DNA of 64,000 bases from Gemmiger sp. An120 (GTDB taxonomy: Bacteria; Bacillota; Clostridia; Oscillospirales; Ruminococcaceae): the NCBI RefSeq assembly GCF_002160955.1, contig NZ_NFLN01000002.1:186001-250000 (forward strand), read 5' to 3'. How positions within the stretch are numbered: position 1 is the stretch's first letter; each line of letters begins with the position of its first letter. The notes beneath the pieces were generated by a model that worked only from the letters and a program-made list of their open reading frames with translations, was not told the origin of the DNA and did no database searches. Made by a program: the position numbers and the translations under genes. Of this stretch, positions 33,279 through 42,393 are shown in pieces.

Positions 33279-33326
33279 TTGACTTTTCAGTTTTGCGCAT
33301 ATATAATCAAGTTAAAGAACACTTGA
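33279..33326 (+). promoter_or_regulatory. Promoter with ArsR-type operator
   Basis: TTGACT (33279-33284), 17 bp, TATAAT (33302-33307), then the inverted repeat TCAAGT-N8-ACTTGA (33307-33326) overlapping the start of transcription: a repressor site, fitting the ArsR gene in the operon. Confidence 0.7.
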
Positions 33327-33358
33327 ATACCCCCGACGAAAAAGGAGGATATGAAATC

Positions 33359-33727
33359 ATGGATACCAGAATGGATGCCCTGCACAGCTATCTGAAAACA
33401 CAGAATGCCTTGTACCGCCAGCAGGCCAAAACGCTGCTGGCGGATGACCGGGGCGATGAGTCCCACTTTGAAACCATACGGGCCAATATCTTTGAAATCT
33501 TTGATACGGTTCTTTCCGCCGGTGAAAAAGCCTGTGCCGGGGATCCGGATAAGATTTGGCGGTTCTTTTCCCAGAAACTGGAGCAAATCCCCGCCAGCTG
33601 GTCTGCTTCGTATGAACACGCCCGCCAGCATGGCGATACTGAAACCATGCAGATTGAACGAATCAAACTGGAAGCCGCCCGTGCCATAACCAAAGCAGCC
33701 GATCAGATCTGGAGGGAAGCCGTATGA
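33359..33727 (+). CDS. Hypothetical helical protein cotranscribed with an ArsR regulator
   Basis: 122 residues, all-helical by composition, no membrane segment, no Cys cluster. Start ATG 33359 follows AAAGGAGG. Its last bases overlap the arsR-like start (ATGA). The pattern, a small acidic helical protein translated with an ArsR-DUF2087 protein, suggests that the two act together, but I do not recognise the family. Confidence 0.65.
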   Translation: MDTRMDALHSYLKTQNALYRQQAKTLLADDRGDESHFETIRANIFEIFDTVLSAGEKACAGDPDKIWRFFSQKLEQIPASWSASYEHARQHGDTETMQIERIKLEAARAITKAADQIWREAV

Positions 33728-34293
33728 CAGAAACGGAAGCTATCCGGCTGTTCAAGTGCTTGTCGGACAAATCACGGTTTCAGATTCTGAAATCCCTTGC
33801 TATCGAGGACATGTATGTGGAGCGGCTGGCGGAACGGCTGGGTATTACGGCAGCCACTGTGTCGTTTCATCTGAAAAAGCTGACCGAAGCGGAGGCTGTT
33901 ACTTCCTACAAAAGCCAGTATTATACCATGTACTCGCTGAATCGGGAGCTCTTTGCTGTCCGTTTGCTGGATATTTTGCAGGAAGAATCGGACGAAGCCG
34001 ACCTGCTGGCACAGCGGGATGCCGAGTACCGGCAAAAGGTGATAGACGGCTTTTTTGTATATGGAAAACTGAAGGCCATTCCCGCCCAGCAGAAAAAAAG
34101 GCGGATTGTTCTGGAGGTCATTGCCGGCGCTTTCGAGTTTGGCCGCGTGTATTCGGAGCGGGAAGTCAATCTTCAAATTGCTGATTTTCACGACGATTTC
34201 TGTACAATCCGCCGGGACCTTGTGGCAGAGGCGTTCTTGACGCGCGATGAAACCGGCTATCGGCGGGTTATGCCTTCCCATCCGGAAACATGA
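33724..34293 (+). CDS. ArsR-type regulator with DUF2087 domain
   Basis: 189 residues. N-terminal ArsR winged helix (LSDKSRFQILKSLAIEDMYV, ERLGITAATVSFHLKKL); C-terminal DUF2087 (QKKRRIVLEVIAGAFEFGRV, YSEREVNLQIADFHDDFCTI). This two-domain layout is common in Firmicutes; the DUF2087 part has an RNA- or protein-binding look but no proven role. Metal-binding Cys typical of arsenic sensors are absent. It probably represses its own operon at the repeat near 33307. Confidence 0.85.
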   Translation: MTETEAIRLFKCLSDKSRFQILKSLAIEDMYVERLAERLGITAATVSFHLKKLTEAEAVTSYKSQYYTMYSLNRELFAVRLLDILQEESDEADLLAQRDAEYRQKVIDGFFVYGKLKAIPAQQKKRRIVLEVIAGAFEFGRVYSEREVNLQIADFHDDFCTIRRDLVAEAFLTRDETGYRRVMPSHPET

Positions 34294-34325
34294 TAGCGTT
34301 TTACAAAGCAGAGTAAATATAACAG

Positions 34326-34371
34326 TGGGGCGGGAATGGCGCTGCATAAAGCGTCATTCCCGCCCCATTTT
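34326..34371. terminator. Terminator after the ArsR operon
   Basis: TGGGGCGGGAATG pairs with CATTCCCGCCCCA, with an inner stem, then TTTT. Confidence 0.85.
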
Positions 34372-34919
34372 CATAGCATCAGCAGCATGGCCGAACTCCA
34401 AATCCCAGCTATGCCCAGACAAAGGCCTGTAAGCGTAAGCCGCAGGATCGGCATTACGCGGTTATTCTGCGCTCCTTTGATCCCGTTTGGATTCAGGCAG
34501 GCAAACAGGATTGCCAAGAAACTGGCCCACAGACACACAAGCGGCATCAGGCAGCTCAGCCAGCCTAAAACAACGGATACCCAGCCCAATACCCGGGCCC
34601 CGGTAAAGCGCGGGTACTCTGGCGGTTGGGGCGGGTCTTCGGTGTAATCGTCGCGGATCGGAAAGAATTGCACGGCAGACAAGGCAAATGTTTCCTTGTC
34701 CGGTGGGGAAGAGTGGAAGTTGGCTTCCGGTGCCGGCGGCAGCATCCCGTAGGTCAGCCACATATGGGCTACCAGCAGCCCCAGCAGCGGTGCCGATACC
34801 CAACTCAGCAGAATAATCGAGGGTGATTCGGTGACGCTCCCGGCCCAAATCAGCAGCAGGACAGCGCACAGGGCAATCAGCGCGGTGCGCCCCCACAAAA
34901 GCGAGCGTTTGATCTGCAT
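34371..34919 (-). CDS. Small polytopic membrane protein in the Hsp70/J-like operon
   Basis: 182 residues; start ATG 34919, 4 bp after the stop of the Hsp70 gene. Helices are predicted near residues 12-30 and 35-55, and there is a C-terminal pair (LGWVSVVLGWLSCLMPLVCL, ILRLTLTGLCLGIAGIWSSA). A Pro-rich cytoplasmic loop (DDYTEDPPQPPEYPRF) lies between them. Not recognised; its position as third gene suggests it anchors or recruits the chaperone pair at the membrane. Confidence 0.7.
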   Translation of the reverse strand: MQIKRSLLWGRTALIALCAVLLLIWAGSVTESPSIILLSWVSAPLLGLLVAHMWLTYGMLPPAPEANFHSSPPDKETFALSAVQFFPIRDDYTEDPPQPPEYPRFTGARVLGWVSVVLGWLSCLMPLVCLWASFLAILFACLNPNGIKGAQNNRVMPILRLTLTGLCLGIAGIWSSAMLLML

Positions 34920-34923
34920 AGCA

Positions 34924-36612
34924 TCACTCCATTTCTTCCAGCCGGTCCAGCGCTTCAGAAAGCTCCTTGCGCGCCTTTTCAATGGCCCGCCGGTCCCGCT
35001 GCGCCAGTACCTGCTCAAACCAGGTCAGCAGCCGGTCAACCTCCTGGCGCACCGCGCCGTGCGTTTCCTGATACAGCCGTTCGCCGCGGAACAGCAGCAG
35101 GCGGTTGGGCTCCTCCTCACGGGGTGGAATCTTCAGGTACTGCAGTTCTTTCAGCCGTGCCTGTACCTCTTTCTCGGAAAGTACGCGGCTGCCATTCTGA
35201 ATCACTTTCCGGTGTTTCTGCCCGGTAGAGTTCACCAGAACCTCCACCTCCAACAGGGAATTGATGTCGTAGGTAAAGGTCACTTCTACCGATTCAGCCC
35301 CTGCCTTGTTGGGCGGGACCGGGATGGTCAGCTCACCCAGCGCCAGATTATCCCGCGCCAGCCGGCTTTCCCCCTGCAGTACCACGATGCGAACTTCTGT
35401 TTGCTGGTCGTGAACGGTGTAGAACCGCTGGGTACGGCTGACCGGAATCACGGTGTTGCGCTCAATGATCGGCGCGTAGTGCCCGTCCTCCCGGAATACC
35501 CCGTTATAAGCGGAAACCTCCACCCCCAGACTGAACGGGCATACATCGGTCAGAATCACCTCATGCAGTTCGGCCCGGCGTTCCTTGATCGCAGCCGCCA
35601 GCGCCGCTCCCTGCGCAATCGCCTGGTCCGGATCCACCCCGCCAAGAGGTTCCCGGCCAAACAATTTCCGGCAGAAGCTGCGCACAATCGGGCTCTTGGA
35701 CGCACCGCCCACCAGCAGGATTCCGTCGATCTCATCCGCGGAAATTCCGGCATCCCGCAAGCTGCGCTCTACAGGTTTCCGGATGCGCTGCAGCAGCGGC
35801 TGGCAGGCCTCCTCGTAGTCCTTGCGGCTGATAGCTGCCGAATAGGTCTGTCCGTTCAGCTCACAGGTCACGATGGCAAGGAGCCCTTCCGAAAGTGCCA
35901 GCTTACCCAGTTCCGCCTGCCGGTATACCCGGAAGGCATCGGCAGGGGAGAGCGTTTGCAGATTCAGCCCTGCCCGCCCTGCAAACAGTTCCGCCAGCGT
36001 GCGGGTGAAGTCTTCGCCGCCCAGGAAGTTGTCGCCAGCGATGGCATGTACCTCAAAGATATTCTGGAAGCGTTCCAGGATGGAAACATCCAGCGTACCG
36101 CCACCCAGGTCAAACACCAGATACCGGCCATCTTTTCCCTGGTCACACAGCCCGTAGGCAATGGCGGCAGCCGTAGGTTCATTTACGATCCGTTCCACGC
36201 GAAACCCGGCCATCTCTCCGGCCAGGCGGGTTGCCCGGCGCTGCTGATCATTGAAATAGGCAGGCACACTGATAACTGCTTCTTCCACCGGCTGCCTCAG
36301 GAAGGCTTCGGCATCCTCTTTCAGGCTGCGCAGCACCAGGCTGGAGAGTTCCTCCGCGCGGAATACCCGTCCGCCCAGTCGGAACTCCCGGCCGGTACCC
36401 ATGCTGCGCTTGAACACCGAAGCCGTATCCAGCGGATACAGCCCGGCCCGCGCCTGAGCGGTACGCCCCACATAGACCGTGCCGTTTTCGTCCACGCTGA
36501 CTACCGAAGGGGTCAGCAGTTCGCCCAGCCGATTGGGGATCAGCTGCGCGTTCTGCCCGTCCACACAGGCGATCAAACTGTTGGTTGTACCCAAATCAAT
36601 TCCTACTATCAT
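34924..36612 (-). CDS. Short Hsp70 chaperone (HscC-like)
   Basis: 562 residues, compared with about 610-640 for DnaK. The ATPase domain is complete: IVGIDLGTTNSLIACVDG, VISVPAYFNDQQRRATRLAG, YLVFDLGGGTLDVSIL, ILLVGGASKSPIV. The substrate-binding domain is present (ERNTVIPVSRTQRFYTVHDQ) but the C-terminal lid is short, as in HscC-type proteins. ATG 36612 overlaps the stop of the upstream J-like/TPR gene (ATGA). No grpE or dnaJ gene is adjacent, so this is not the main DnaK; the partner is most likely the upstream protein. Confidence 0.9.
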   Translation of the reverse strand: MIVGIDLGTTNSLIACVDGQNAQLIPNRLGELLTPSVVSVDENGTVYVGRTAQARAGLYPLDTASVFKRSMGTGREFRLGGRVFRAEELSSLVLRSLKEDAEAFLRQPVEEAVISVPAYFNDQQRRATRLAGEMAGFRVERIVNEPTAAAIAYGLCDQGKDGRYLVFDLGGGTLDVSILERFQNIFEVHAIAGDNFLGGEDFTRTLAELFAGRAGLNLQTLSPADAFRVYRQAELGKLALSEGLLAIVTCELNGQTYSAAISRKDYEEACQPLLQRIRKPVERSLRDAGISADEIDGILLVGGASKSPIVRSFCRKLFGREPLGGVDPDQAIAQGAALAAAIKERRAELHEVILTDVCPFSLGVEVSAYNGVFREDGHYAPIIERNTVIPVSRTQRFYTVHDQQTEVRIVVLQGESRLARDNLALGELTIPVPPNKAGAESVEVTFTYDINSLLEVEVLVNSTGQKHRKVIQNGSRVLSEKEVQARLKELQYLKIPPREEEPNRLLLFRGERLYQETHGAVRQEVDRLLTWFEQVLAQRDRRAIEKARKELSEALDRLEEME

Positions 36613-39600
36613 CGCGTTTTGCCCATCTTCTTTCTGATGCGTTTTTCCCAGTCCCGAAAATCGACCTCGTCCGGATACCGTGTGCCCCATGTCCGGCACA
36701 ACTCTGCCGCTTCTTTCAACTGGCCTTTTTGCTCCAGCAGCAACGCCCGCAAGGCAGCCGCATCCTTGCATTCAGGATATACGCATTGCGCACAGAGTGG
36801 GCTGCTTTCTGCCTGATCAAGAGCCGCCGCCGCATCGTTGAGCCGTCCTGCTGCAATTAGAAAAGCGGCCTTTCGGGTATAGAACATAGTCTTGTTGTAC
36901 CGGCTACAGTTGCGTTCCAGCAGTTCCAGGCCGCGCCCGGCAGTTTCTTTCGCTCCGGCCTGATCGTTGGACCAGAGCTGACATTTTGCCAGCCGGTCCA
37001 GCTGTTCATCCTCGTCGGGGAGATCCTGCGACAGTTGGCGGAACATCCGCATCGCTTCCGGGTACCGCCCCATCGCCGCATACAGATCTCCCAGTTTCAT
37101 ACAGCAGTCCCGGCTGCTCTGGGCACCGCGGCGCAAGGCCTGCAATGCCATCCAGTCCCGGCCTGTCTGCCGCAGCAACGCTGCCCATTCCTGCAGGTAC
37201 ACCGGTTCCAGCGGACAGGCAAGCCGTCGCCACTCCCGCAGAGCTTTTTGTGCCCTGTCAATCTGACCGGCTTGGGCCCACAATTCCGCCAGCCGACGGC
37301 AGTCATCATACTGATACTCCGTCTTTACGTTGTGGCTCAATAGTTCCGCGGCGCCATCCCAATCACCCCGGCGACGCAGCAAAAGCGCCAGGCGCCGCCG
37401 CATCAGCACCCGATCCCGGGCGCGGGGCATTGGCAACGACAGCGCCGCCCGATAGGTAGACTCCGCTTGCCTATAGTGCTTTTGCAGCAGATGCAATTCC
37501 GCAAGATTGGCCAAGAACGCCGGGCAGCGGGGCGCCAGTTCCAGCGCGCGCCCCAGTTGTGTTTCCGCTTCACCAAAACGTTCGAGTTCCTGCAGGCAGA
37601 GTCCCAGCAAGTTGTGAACTGCTGCGCTCTCCCGGTTCTTCAGCTGCTGTTCATAGGCCTGTACCGCCCCGGCGTAGTCTTGCCGGTAAAACTGCAACAG
37701 ACGCCCTAGTGTTTCAAATGCGGAATCATGCCGGGGAGCCAGTGTGCAGAGGTTCCGGCAGGCCGCGATCGCTTCATCCACCTTGCCGCAGCGGCGCAAA
37801 AGATCCACCTGCAGATCCAGCAGGCTGGTACTGCCCGGATCCGCCCGCAGCCCTTCTTCCACAAGGCCCAGCAATTCCGCTGTGTTCAGGCTGTTGTACT
37901 GCAGGCAAACCAGACGGAAGAAAACCTCTCCGGCAAAATCCGGCGGATTCTCCCGGCGGCAGACCGGCAAAAGCGCCTGATAGTGTTTCAGCGCCGCCTC
38001 GCTGCGCCGTTCGTGGTTCGCAAGCTGCCCCTGGCAGAACTCCATAACCGGCCCGGTCACCTTGGCTTCTTCCAACTGGGTCAGCAGCTTTTTGGCGTCC
38101 TCCCACTGGTTGGCCAGCAACAGGATCCGGCATTGGTATAAAAGGCAGCCTGCATCCCGACTCCCCGCCAGCTCCATCGTTTTGCCAAAAGCGTCGTAGG
38201 CTTCCTGAAGCCGCCGCATGCGAAAAAGCACCTCACCGCACAAAAACGTTCCGGTCGGGTCCTCCGGCATCAGCTCACGGTATTGCCCGGCTGCTTTGAG
38301 CGCTTCGTCCAATCGGTTGGCACGCAGGCAGAACTGCGCCAGCAGTTTACGGCACTCGCTGTCTTTCGGCCACTGGCAGCTGAGTTCCTTGAGCAGTGCC
38401 ATTGCCTTTTCCTGCTGCCCCAGAGAGAACAGGGAACAAGCCTGCAGCCGCTGAGACTCAATCAGCCGTACGGTATCCACCGGTTCTTTCTGCCGCAGCG
38501 CCAACTCCCACACACGCAGGTGTGCCAACGCATCCTTCCACTCGCGCCGGGCCAGTTTCACCTTTGAGGCAAGGTTTTCATACTCCAGCGTGCCGGCCAG
38601 TTCACCAGGCAGAGCCTCTACTATTTCGTTTGCCTTGTCCGATTTATGCAGCTGGTGATAGCACCAGGCCAGTTCGATGGCATTGCCTGTATCTTCGGGA
38701 CAGGCTGCGTACCGCTGCTCCAGTTCCGGCAACAGTTGTTGGTTCAGCTTATTTAGCGCATCCAAGATAACCTGGTTATTAGGCAGCATCCGCACCAGCT
38801 CCAGGTACAGGGCTTTGGCTTCCCGTTTGCGCCCGCTCCGGCTCAGGCAAAGTGCCAGGTCAAACTTTGCCTGAGCCAGATGCGGGGCTGTGTCCAATAT
38901 CTGCCGCAGAATACGTTCTGTCTTTTCGTAATCCTCCCGCTGGGCCGCCAGCTGTGCGTCCACCAGCATGGTTTGCACATCACCGGGCATCTGGCTCAGT
39001 ACCACATCTACCAGTTCCTGCGCCTGATCCAGCTGACCGCGCAGCCGGGCCAGACGGGCACGGCACAAGTCGGTATAGGGATGGCGGACCCTGCAGGACT
39101 CCATCCGTTCCAGCAGTGTCTGTGCCTGATCCGCCTGCCCATCCGCCAACGCCCGGAAACACTGCGAGCAAGTGCGCAGATAGACATCGCAGTCCGCTCC
39201 ATCCTCGCATTCCAGCGGCTCATAGGGAACCTGCTCCCTGTAGGCAATACCCGGCAGCACTACGTTGTCAATAAAGGCAGGCAGAAAAAGCCCCCGCAAT
39301 TCCGGAGCGTTCTGGCGCAGGGAAAACGTTTCTTCCAGCAGCTGCCAGATTGCGTGGGGCAAAAAGTAATGTTCCGCCAGGTAGCGAAGCAGATTGTCCC
39401 GGGCCTGTACGCGGTTTGCCGGGCGCTGGCAATATTCTTCATTCAAGAGCCACTGCCATTCTGCCGCGTTCCGACGACGGCGTACGTCCCGATATACTTC
39501 GTCTACCTGTGCAATCCAGCGATCCGCTTCGTTCAACGTACCGCTGTCAGCGGCTGCAGCCTGTTTGGCCAACGCCAGAGCCTGCTCATAGGCGGCACGC

Positions 39601-39722
39601 AGCTGCTTGAACGCTTCGGGATCATCTTCCGGGTTCGCGCCGGACAGGCGTGAACGATAGGCCGCTGTAATGGCCGCTTTGTCTGCGGTTGGATCGATGC
39701 CAAGTATTCTCCAGATATTCAT
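36609..39722 (-). CDS. Large J-like/TPR protein, probable partner of the adjacent Hsp70
   Basis: 1037 residues. Residues 1-60 resemble a J domain (NIWRILGIDPTADKAAITAA YRSRL style, then DDPEAFKQLRAAYEQAL), but the HPD motif that stimulates Hsp70 is replaced by NPE, so it is degenerate. The rest is almost wholly helical repeats of the TPR type from about residue 190 to the end (for example PEDTGNAIELAWCYHQLHKS, AQTLLERMESCRVRHPYTDL). It lies first in an operon with the short Hsp70 and a membrane protein. A role in holding many partners or assembling a complex is inferred; targets are unknown. Confidence 0.8.
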   Translation of the reverse strand: MNIWRILGIDPTADKAAITAAYRSRLSGANPEDDPEAFKQLRAAYEQALALAKQAAAADSGTLNEADRWIAQVDEVYRDVRRRRNAAEWQWLLNEEYCQRPANRVQARDNLLRYLAEHYFLPHAIWQLLEETFSLRQNAPELRGLFLPAFIDNVVLPGIAYREQVPYEPLECEDGADCDVYLRTCSQCFRALADGQADQAQTLLERMESCRVRHPYTDLCRARLARLRGQLDQAQELVDVVLSQMPGDVQTMLVDAQLAAQREDYEKTERILRQILDTAPHLAQAKFDLALCLSRSGRKREAKALYLELVRMLPNNQVILDALNKLNQQLLPELEQRYAACPEDTGNAIELAWCYHQLHKSDKANEIVEALPGELAGTLEYENLASKVKLARREWKDALAHLRVWELALRQKEPVDTVRLIESQRLQACSLFSLGQQEKAMALLKELSCQWPKDSECRKLLAQFCLRANRLDEALKAAGQYRELMPEDPTGTFLCGEVLFRMRRLQEAYDAFGKTMELAGSRDAGCLLYQCRILLLANQWEDAKKLLTQLEEAKVTGPVMEFCQGQLANHERRSEAALKHYQALLPVCRRENPPDFAGEVFFRLVCLQYNSLNTAELLGLVEEGLRADPGSTSLLDLQVDLLRRCGKVDEAIAACRNLCTLAPRHDSAFETLGRLLQFYRQDYAGAVQAYEQQLKNRESAAVHNLLGLCLQELERFGEAETQLGRALELAPRCPAFLANLAELHLLQKHYRQAESTYRAALSLPMPRARDRVLMRRRLALLLRRRGDWDGAAELLSHNVKTEYQYDDCRRLAELWAQAGQIDRAQKALREWRRLACPLEPVYLQEWAALLRQTGRDWMALQALRRGAQSSRDCCMKLGDLYAAMGRYPEAMRMFRQLSQDLPDEDEQLDRLAKCQLWSNDQAGAKETAGRGLELLERNCSRYNKTMFYTRKAAFLIAAGRLNDAAAALDQAESSPLCAQCVYPECKDAAALRALLLEQKGQLKEAAELCRTWGTRYPDEVDFRDWEKRIRKKMGKTR

Positions 39723-39825
39723 GGAACACCTCGCTGCCCAGAGCCAGCGCTTTTCCGGCCTGGCCCTCCGTGCTGTATATTGTTTTATTATAGCACAGAA
39801 ATACGGTCAGAACAGCAACGTGCAG

Positions 39826-40584
39826 TTACCTGTTCAGAAGCCAGCATATACCCTTGGCCGTGCGCTCCGCTGCCTGGTCAAAGTGATTCCCCTCATTCAG
39901 TTGAAACACCGTCTCAATTCCGTCAGCTTTATAAAAAGCTGCCATCTCTTCCGTATTTTGTTGGACAGTTTTCAGAATCGGATTCCGGGTCTTGCTTTCT
40001 CTATTTCCCAGGGAAAGGTACAGGCAATCTGGCCGCCGCTTTGGTTTGTGGGCAGCAATGTACTCTTTCATTCCGGGAAACCACAGTGAGCCGGACATAC
40101 TGCCCACACGGGAAAACATATCCGTCTGGTACATCGAATACAAGGCAAACAGGCCCGCCAGCGAGTATCCTGCGATTCCACGCCAGCGCGGCGCCGCAAA
40201 AATTTCTTTTTCTACCGCCGGAACAATCTCCTCGGTCAAAATCCGCAGGTAATCATCGGCGCCTCCTGTGCAGGGTTCGCCATTTTTGAAGGCCGGCGGG
40301 CTGTTCCAGGGTGTCATATCATGGTTCCAGTCCAGATTGCTGATGGCAACCAAGGTAAGCGGAGGACAACCAAGGATCTGTGCAGCTTTCCAAACCACTT
40401 GTCCTTCGCCAGAAAAGGTATTGAGATATATAACCGGCACATCCGGCTTACAGCCCGGAAATACTGCGATGTGTTTGCCGCCCGCTTCAAAATCGATCAT
40501 TTCAGGAATCACACACTTTCTATGCATAATTTTTGAGGATAGCTTAATGCAGTCTGCTTGCAATACATAAACACGATATGCCAC
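39826..40584 (-). CDS. Esterase of the enterochelin-esterase/EsteraseD type
   Basis: Up to 252 residues. Nucleophile elbow GIAGYSLAGLFALYSM, catalytic His in LNEGNHFDQAAE, and the structural blocks VPVIYLNTFSGEG and NLDWNHDMTPWNSPPAF typical of Fes/IroE-like serine hydrolases. The GTG at 40584 has no ribosome site; ATG at about 40527 (MHRKCV) is an alternative start, so the N-terminus is uncertain. No signal peptide. Substrate unknown; ester-linked siderophores or acyl groups are usual for the family. Confidence 0.75.
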   Translation of the reverse strand: MAYRVYVLQADCIKLSSKIMHRKCVIPEMIDFEAGGKHIAVFPGCKPDVPVIYLNTFSGEGQVVWKAAQILGCPPLTLVAISNLDWNHDMTPWNSPPAFKNGEPCTGGADDYLRILTEEIVPAVEKEIFAAPRWRGIAGYSLAGLFALYSMYQTDMFSRVGSMSGSLWFPGMKEYIAAHKPKRRPDCLYLSLGNRESKTRNPILKTVQQNTEEMAAFYKADGIETVFQLNEGNHFDQAAERTAKGICWLLNR

Positions 40585-40662
40585 TCACATAGAATTTGCG
40601 GTCATTCAAAAACTAACAAATAAGCTAACAACGTACAACTCTGATTGGTTCAAAAAAGTGAA

Positions 40663-40704
40663 AATCCCCGGGAAACGGCTTACTTTAGCCATTTCCCAGG
40701 GATT
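40663..40704 (-). terminator. Terminator of the tRNA-Thr transcript
   Basis: AATCCCTGGGAAATGGCT pairs with AGCCGTTTCCCGGGGATT; on the minus strand it continues into TTTT and CACTTTTTTG. Confidence 0.8.
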
Positions 40705-40709
40705 GAATT

Positions 40710-40785
40710 TGGAGCTGGAAACGTGACTTGAACACGCGACCTGCTGATTACGAATCAGCTGCTCTACCGGCTGAGCTATTCCAGC
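40710..40785 (-). tRNA. tRNA-Thr (anticodon CGT)
   Basis: 76 nt including encoded CCA. Acceptor stem GCTGGAA/TTCCAGC, D arm TAGCTCAGCCGGTAGAGCA, anticodon stem GCTGA/TCAGC around loop TTCGTAA, T arm GCGTGTTCAAGTCACGT. Anticodon CGT reads ACG. Confidence 0.95.
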
Positions 40786-40873
40786 AAAGGCAAGTCCATC
40801 AAGACAGCACATCTATTTTAACGAAAAAAACAGCCCGCGTCAAGTACCAGACCGAAAAATCGGAAAACGTATA

Positions 40874-41098
40874 TCAGTCTAGGCTGAAATCCTCCGGTGA
40901 AAACTCCGGCAGTTTCGGCTGGCGGCGGGGGATACGGCGCAGCGGGTCATATACATACTTACGGCACTGGTAATAAGGGGAAACCGCTCCGCGGAAATTG
41001 CACAGAATCATCTTTTCGTCGGCAGTCCGTCGGCCGTGCTGACAATACTCACAGGCGGGGGAAATGGTGGCGCCGTACAGCGCATTTCTGCGAAACAT
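40874..41098 (-). CDS. Small Cys-containing conserved protein
   Basis: 74 residues with four Cys in CEYCQHGRR, MILCNFRG and YQCRKYVYDPLRRIPRR, a spacing that could bind one zinc or Fe-S group. Short proteins of this kind are conserved in the Ruminococcaceae/Oscillospiraceae as hypotheticals (recalled resemblance). ATG 41098 follows AAAGGAGAA. Function unknown. Confidence 0.7.
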   Translation of the reverse strand: MFRRNALYGATISPACEYCQHGRRTADEKMILCNFRGAVSPYYQCRKYVYDPLRRIPRRQPKLPEFSPEDFSLD

Positions 41099-41212
41099 GG
41101 GCAGTTCTCCTTTCGTTTTGCGTTTCTATTATACCCACCACCGCCGGCATTGTAAAGCCGATTCCGATTTACACCAGCAGCAATCGATTTCATTTATCTC
41201 GTATCTTGTGAT

Positions 41213-42304
41213 CTATTCTGTCCCGCCTGAGCACCGTCTGGTACCTTCCTTTTGCAGACGGTACGCTACAAGACAGCACAAAGCAAACAATGCCAGCGCC
41301 GCATCCGGACGTGCACGGGTGGAAAGCAGCAATACAGGCCCTACCGGCAAAACCACCTGGGCCGTCAGGTCCGGCATCAAGCGAAGCGCCAAATGCAGCA
41401 TTCCCAGGCTTACAGGCACATGGAGCACTCGGGTAAAAAGAAGTGGCTTCAAAGACACACTTTCCGGTAAAAGAGTGCGAAGCTGCAGAAAAACAGAGCC
41501 GCTCAGCATGCTCAGGGCTGCGCAGCAGCCATAGATCGCTCCGTTTCCGGGCAGGCGGGATGCTTCCAGACAGCCACTGGTCACTTCCAGCAGCATTGCG
41601 CCAAGGGCAGCAATACGATCATCCAGGCGAAAAACAGGTGCCACGGTTTGGTACAGGCACCGAAACAGCACAACTGTACCGCAAATGGCCAGCATTGCCT
41701 GCGCCGATTGCAGAATGATTAAAGATAGTCCGCTTTTTTCTTTGCCATCTTCTGTCGCAGCCAGGCAAGAAGAATTGCAGCGAATCGGCAGCCGCAAAAA
41801 TCGTGCTGCCGCAAAACCACAAAAAAGGCTGGCGGTTGTTTGGCTGATCACCAATGCCCACCCGACAGCCGGTGATCCCAGCATAAGCATGCCGACACTG
41901 TTCACCACAAAACCCGGGCCTGAACCGGCGCAAGCCACCACCAAAGCCTGCGCCTGCCTGTCATCAATCTGGTTATGCTGCCGCAAGCGGGCCACGCATC
42001 TGCCTGCCGGTGCAAAGCCGCCCAACAACCCCATCAAAAGTGCCGCACCGGCAGATGGGGCGGAAATTCCCAGCAACCGCAAGTAAGGCAGAAAACCTCG
42101 TCCCAAAGCACCCGCCGCCGGACAATCCACTACCATCTGACAAATGATCAGGAAAGGTAACAGCGCGGGGATCAGCTGTTCCGCACAGCAGCGCAGCCCT
42201 TCCTGTGCGCCTTGCACCACCTGCTGGGGAAAAAGCAGCATCAACCCCAGCAGCATCACAGCAGCTGCACTCTCCAGCGCGCGTTCCAAGCGGCAGTGAT
42301 TCAT
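41213..42304 (-). CDS. YlbJ-like sporulation integral membrane protein
   Basis: 363 residues, eight to nine helices. The hallmark half-repeats of the YlbJ/nucleoside-recognition fold are LLPFLIICQMVVDC, GLLGGFAPAGRCVARL and ACAGSGPGFVVNSVG. In Bacillus YlbJ is needed for dipicolinic acid in spores. The gene is divergent from the yqfC-yqfD sporulation pair, which supports the call; whether the host actually sporulates is not shown. Start ATG 42304 follows GGAGG by 10 nt. Confidence 0.75.
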   Translation of the reverse strand: MNHCRLERALESAAAVMLLGLMLLFPQQVVQGAQEGLRCCAEQLIPALLPFLIICQMVVDCPAAGALGRGFLPYLRLLGISAPSAGAALLMGLLGGFAPAGRCVARLRQHNQIDDRQAQALVVACAGSGPGFVVNSVGMLMLGSPAVGWALVISQTTASLFCGFAAARFLRLPIRCNSSCLAATEDGKEKSGLSLIILQSAQAMLAICGTVVLFRCLYQTVAPVFRLDDRIAALGAMLLEVTSGCLEASRLPGNGAIYGCCAALSMLSGSVFLQLRTLLPESVSLKPLLFTRVLHVPVSLGMLHLALRLMPDLTAQVVLPVGPVLLLSTRARPDAALALFALCCLVAYRLQKEGTRRCSGGTE

Positions 42305-42393
42305 AATCCAATCGCCTCCCTCCATATAATAGTAGCGGCGCGCCCGATGGGATAGAACCTGCGCGTGCGATTCTTTCGTAAGGGGGCGGCTGA

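Noticed and set aside
34831-36816. 661-codon open frame on the plus strand
   Set aside because: Antisense to the Hsp70 gene, whose motifs are unmistakable on the other strand.
40590-40625. Weak likeness to the element C-terminus (ATAGAATT...ATTCAAAAACTAAC)
   Set aside because: Too many differences, no open frame and in the leader region of another gene; chance likely.
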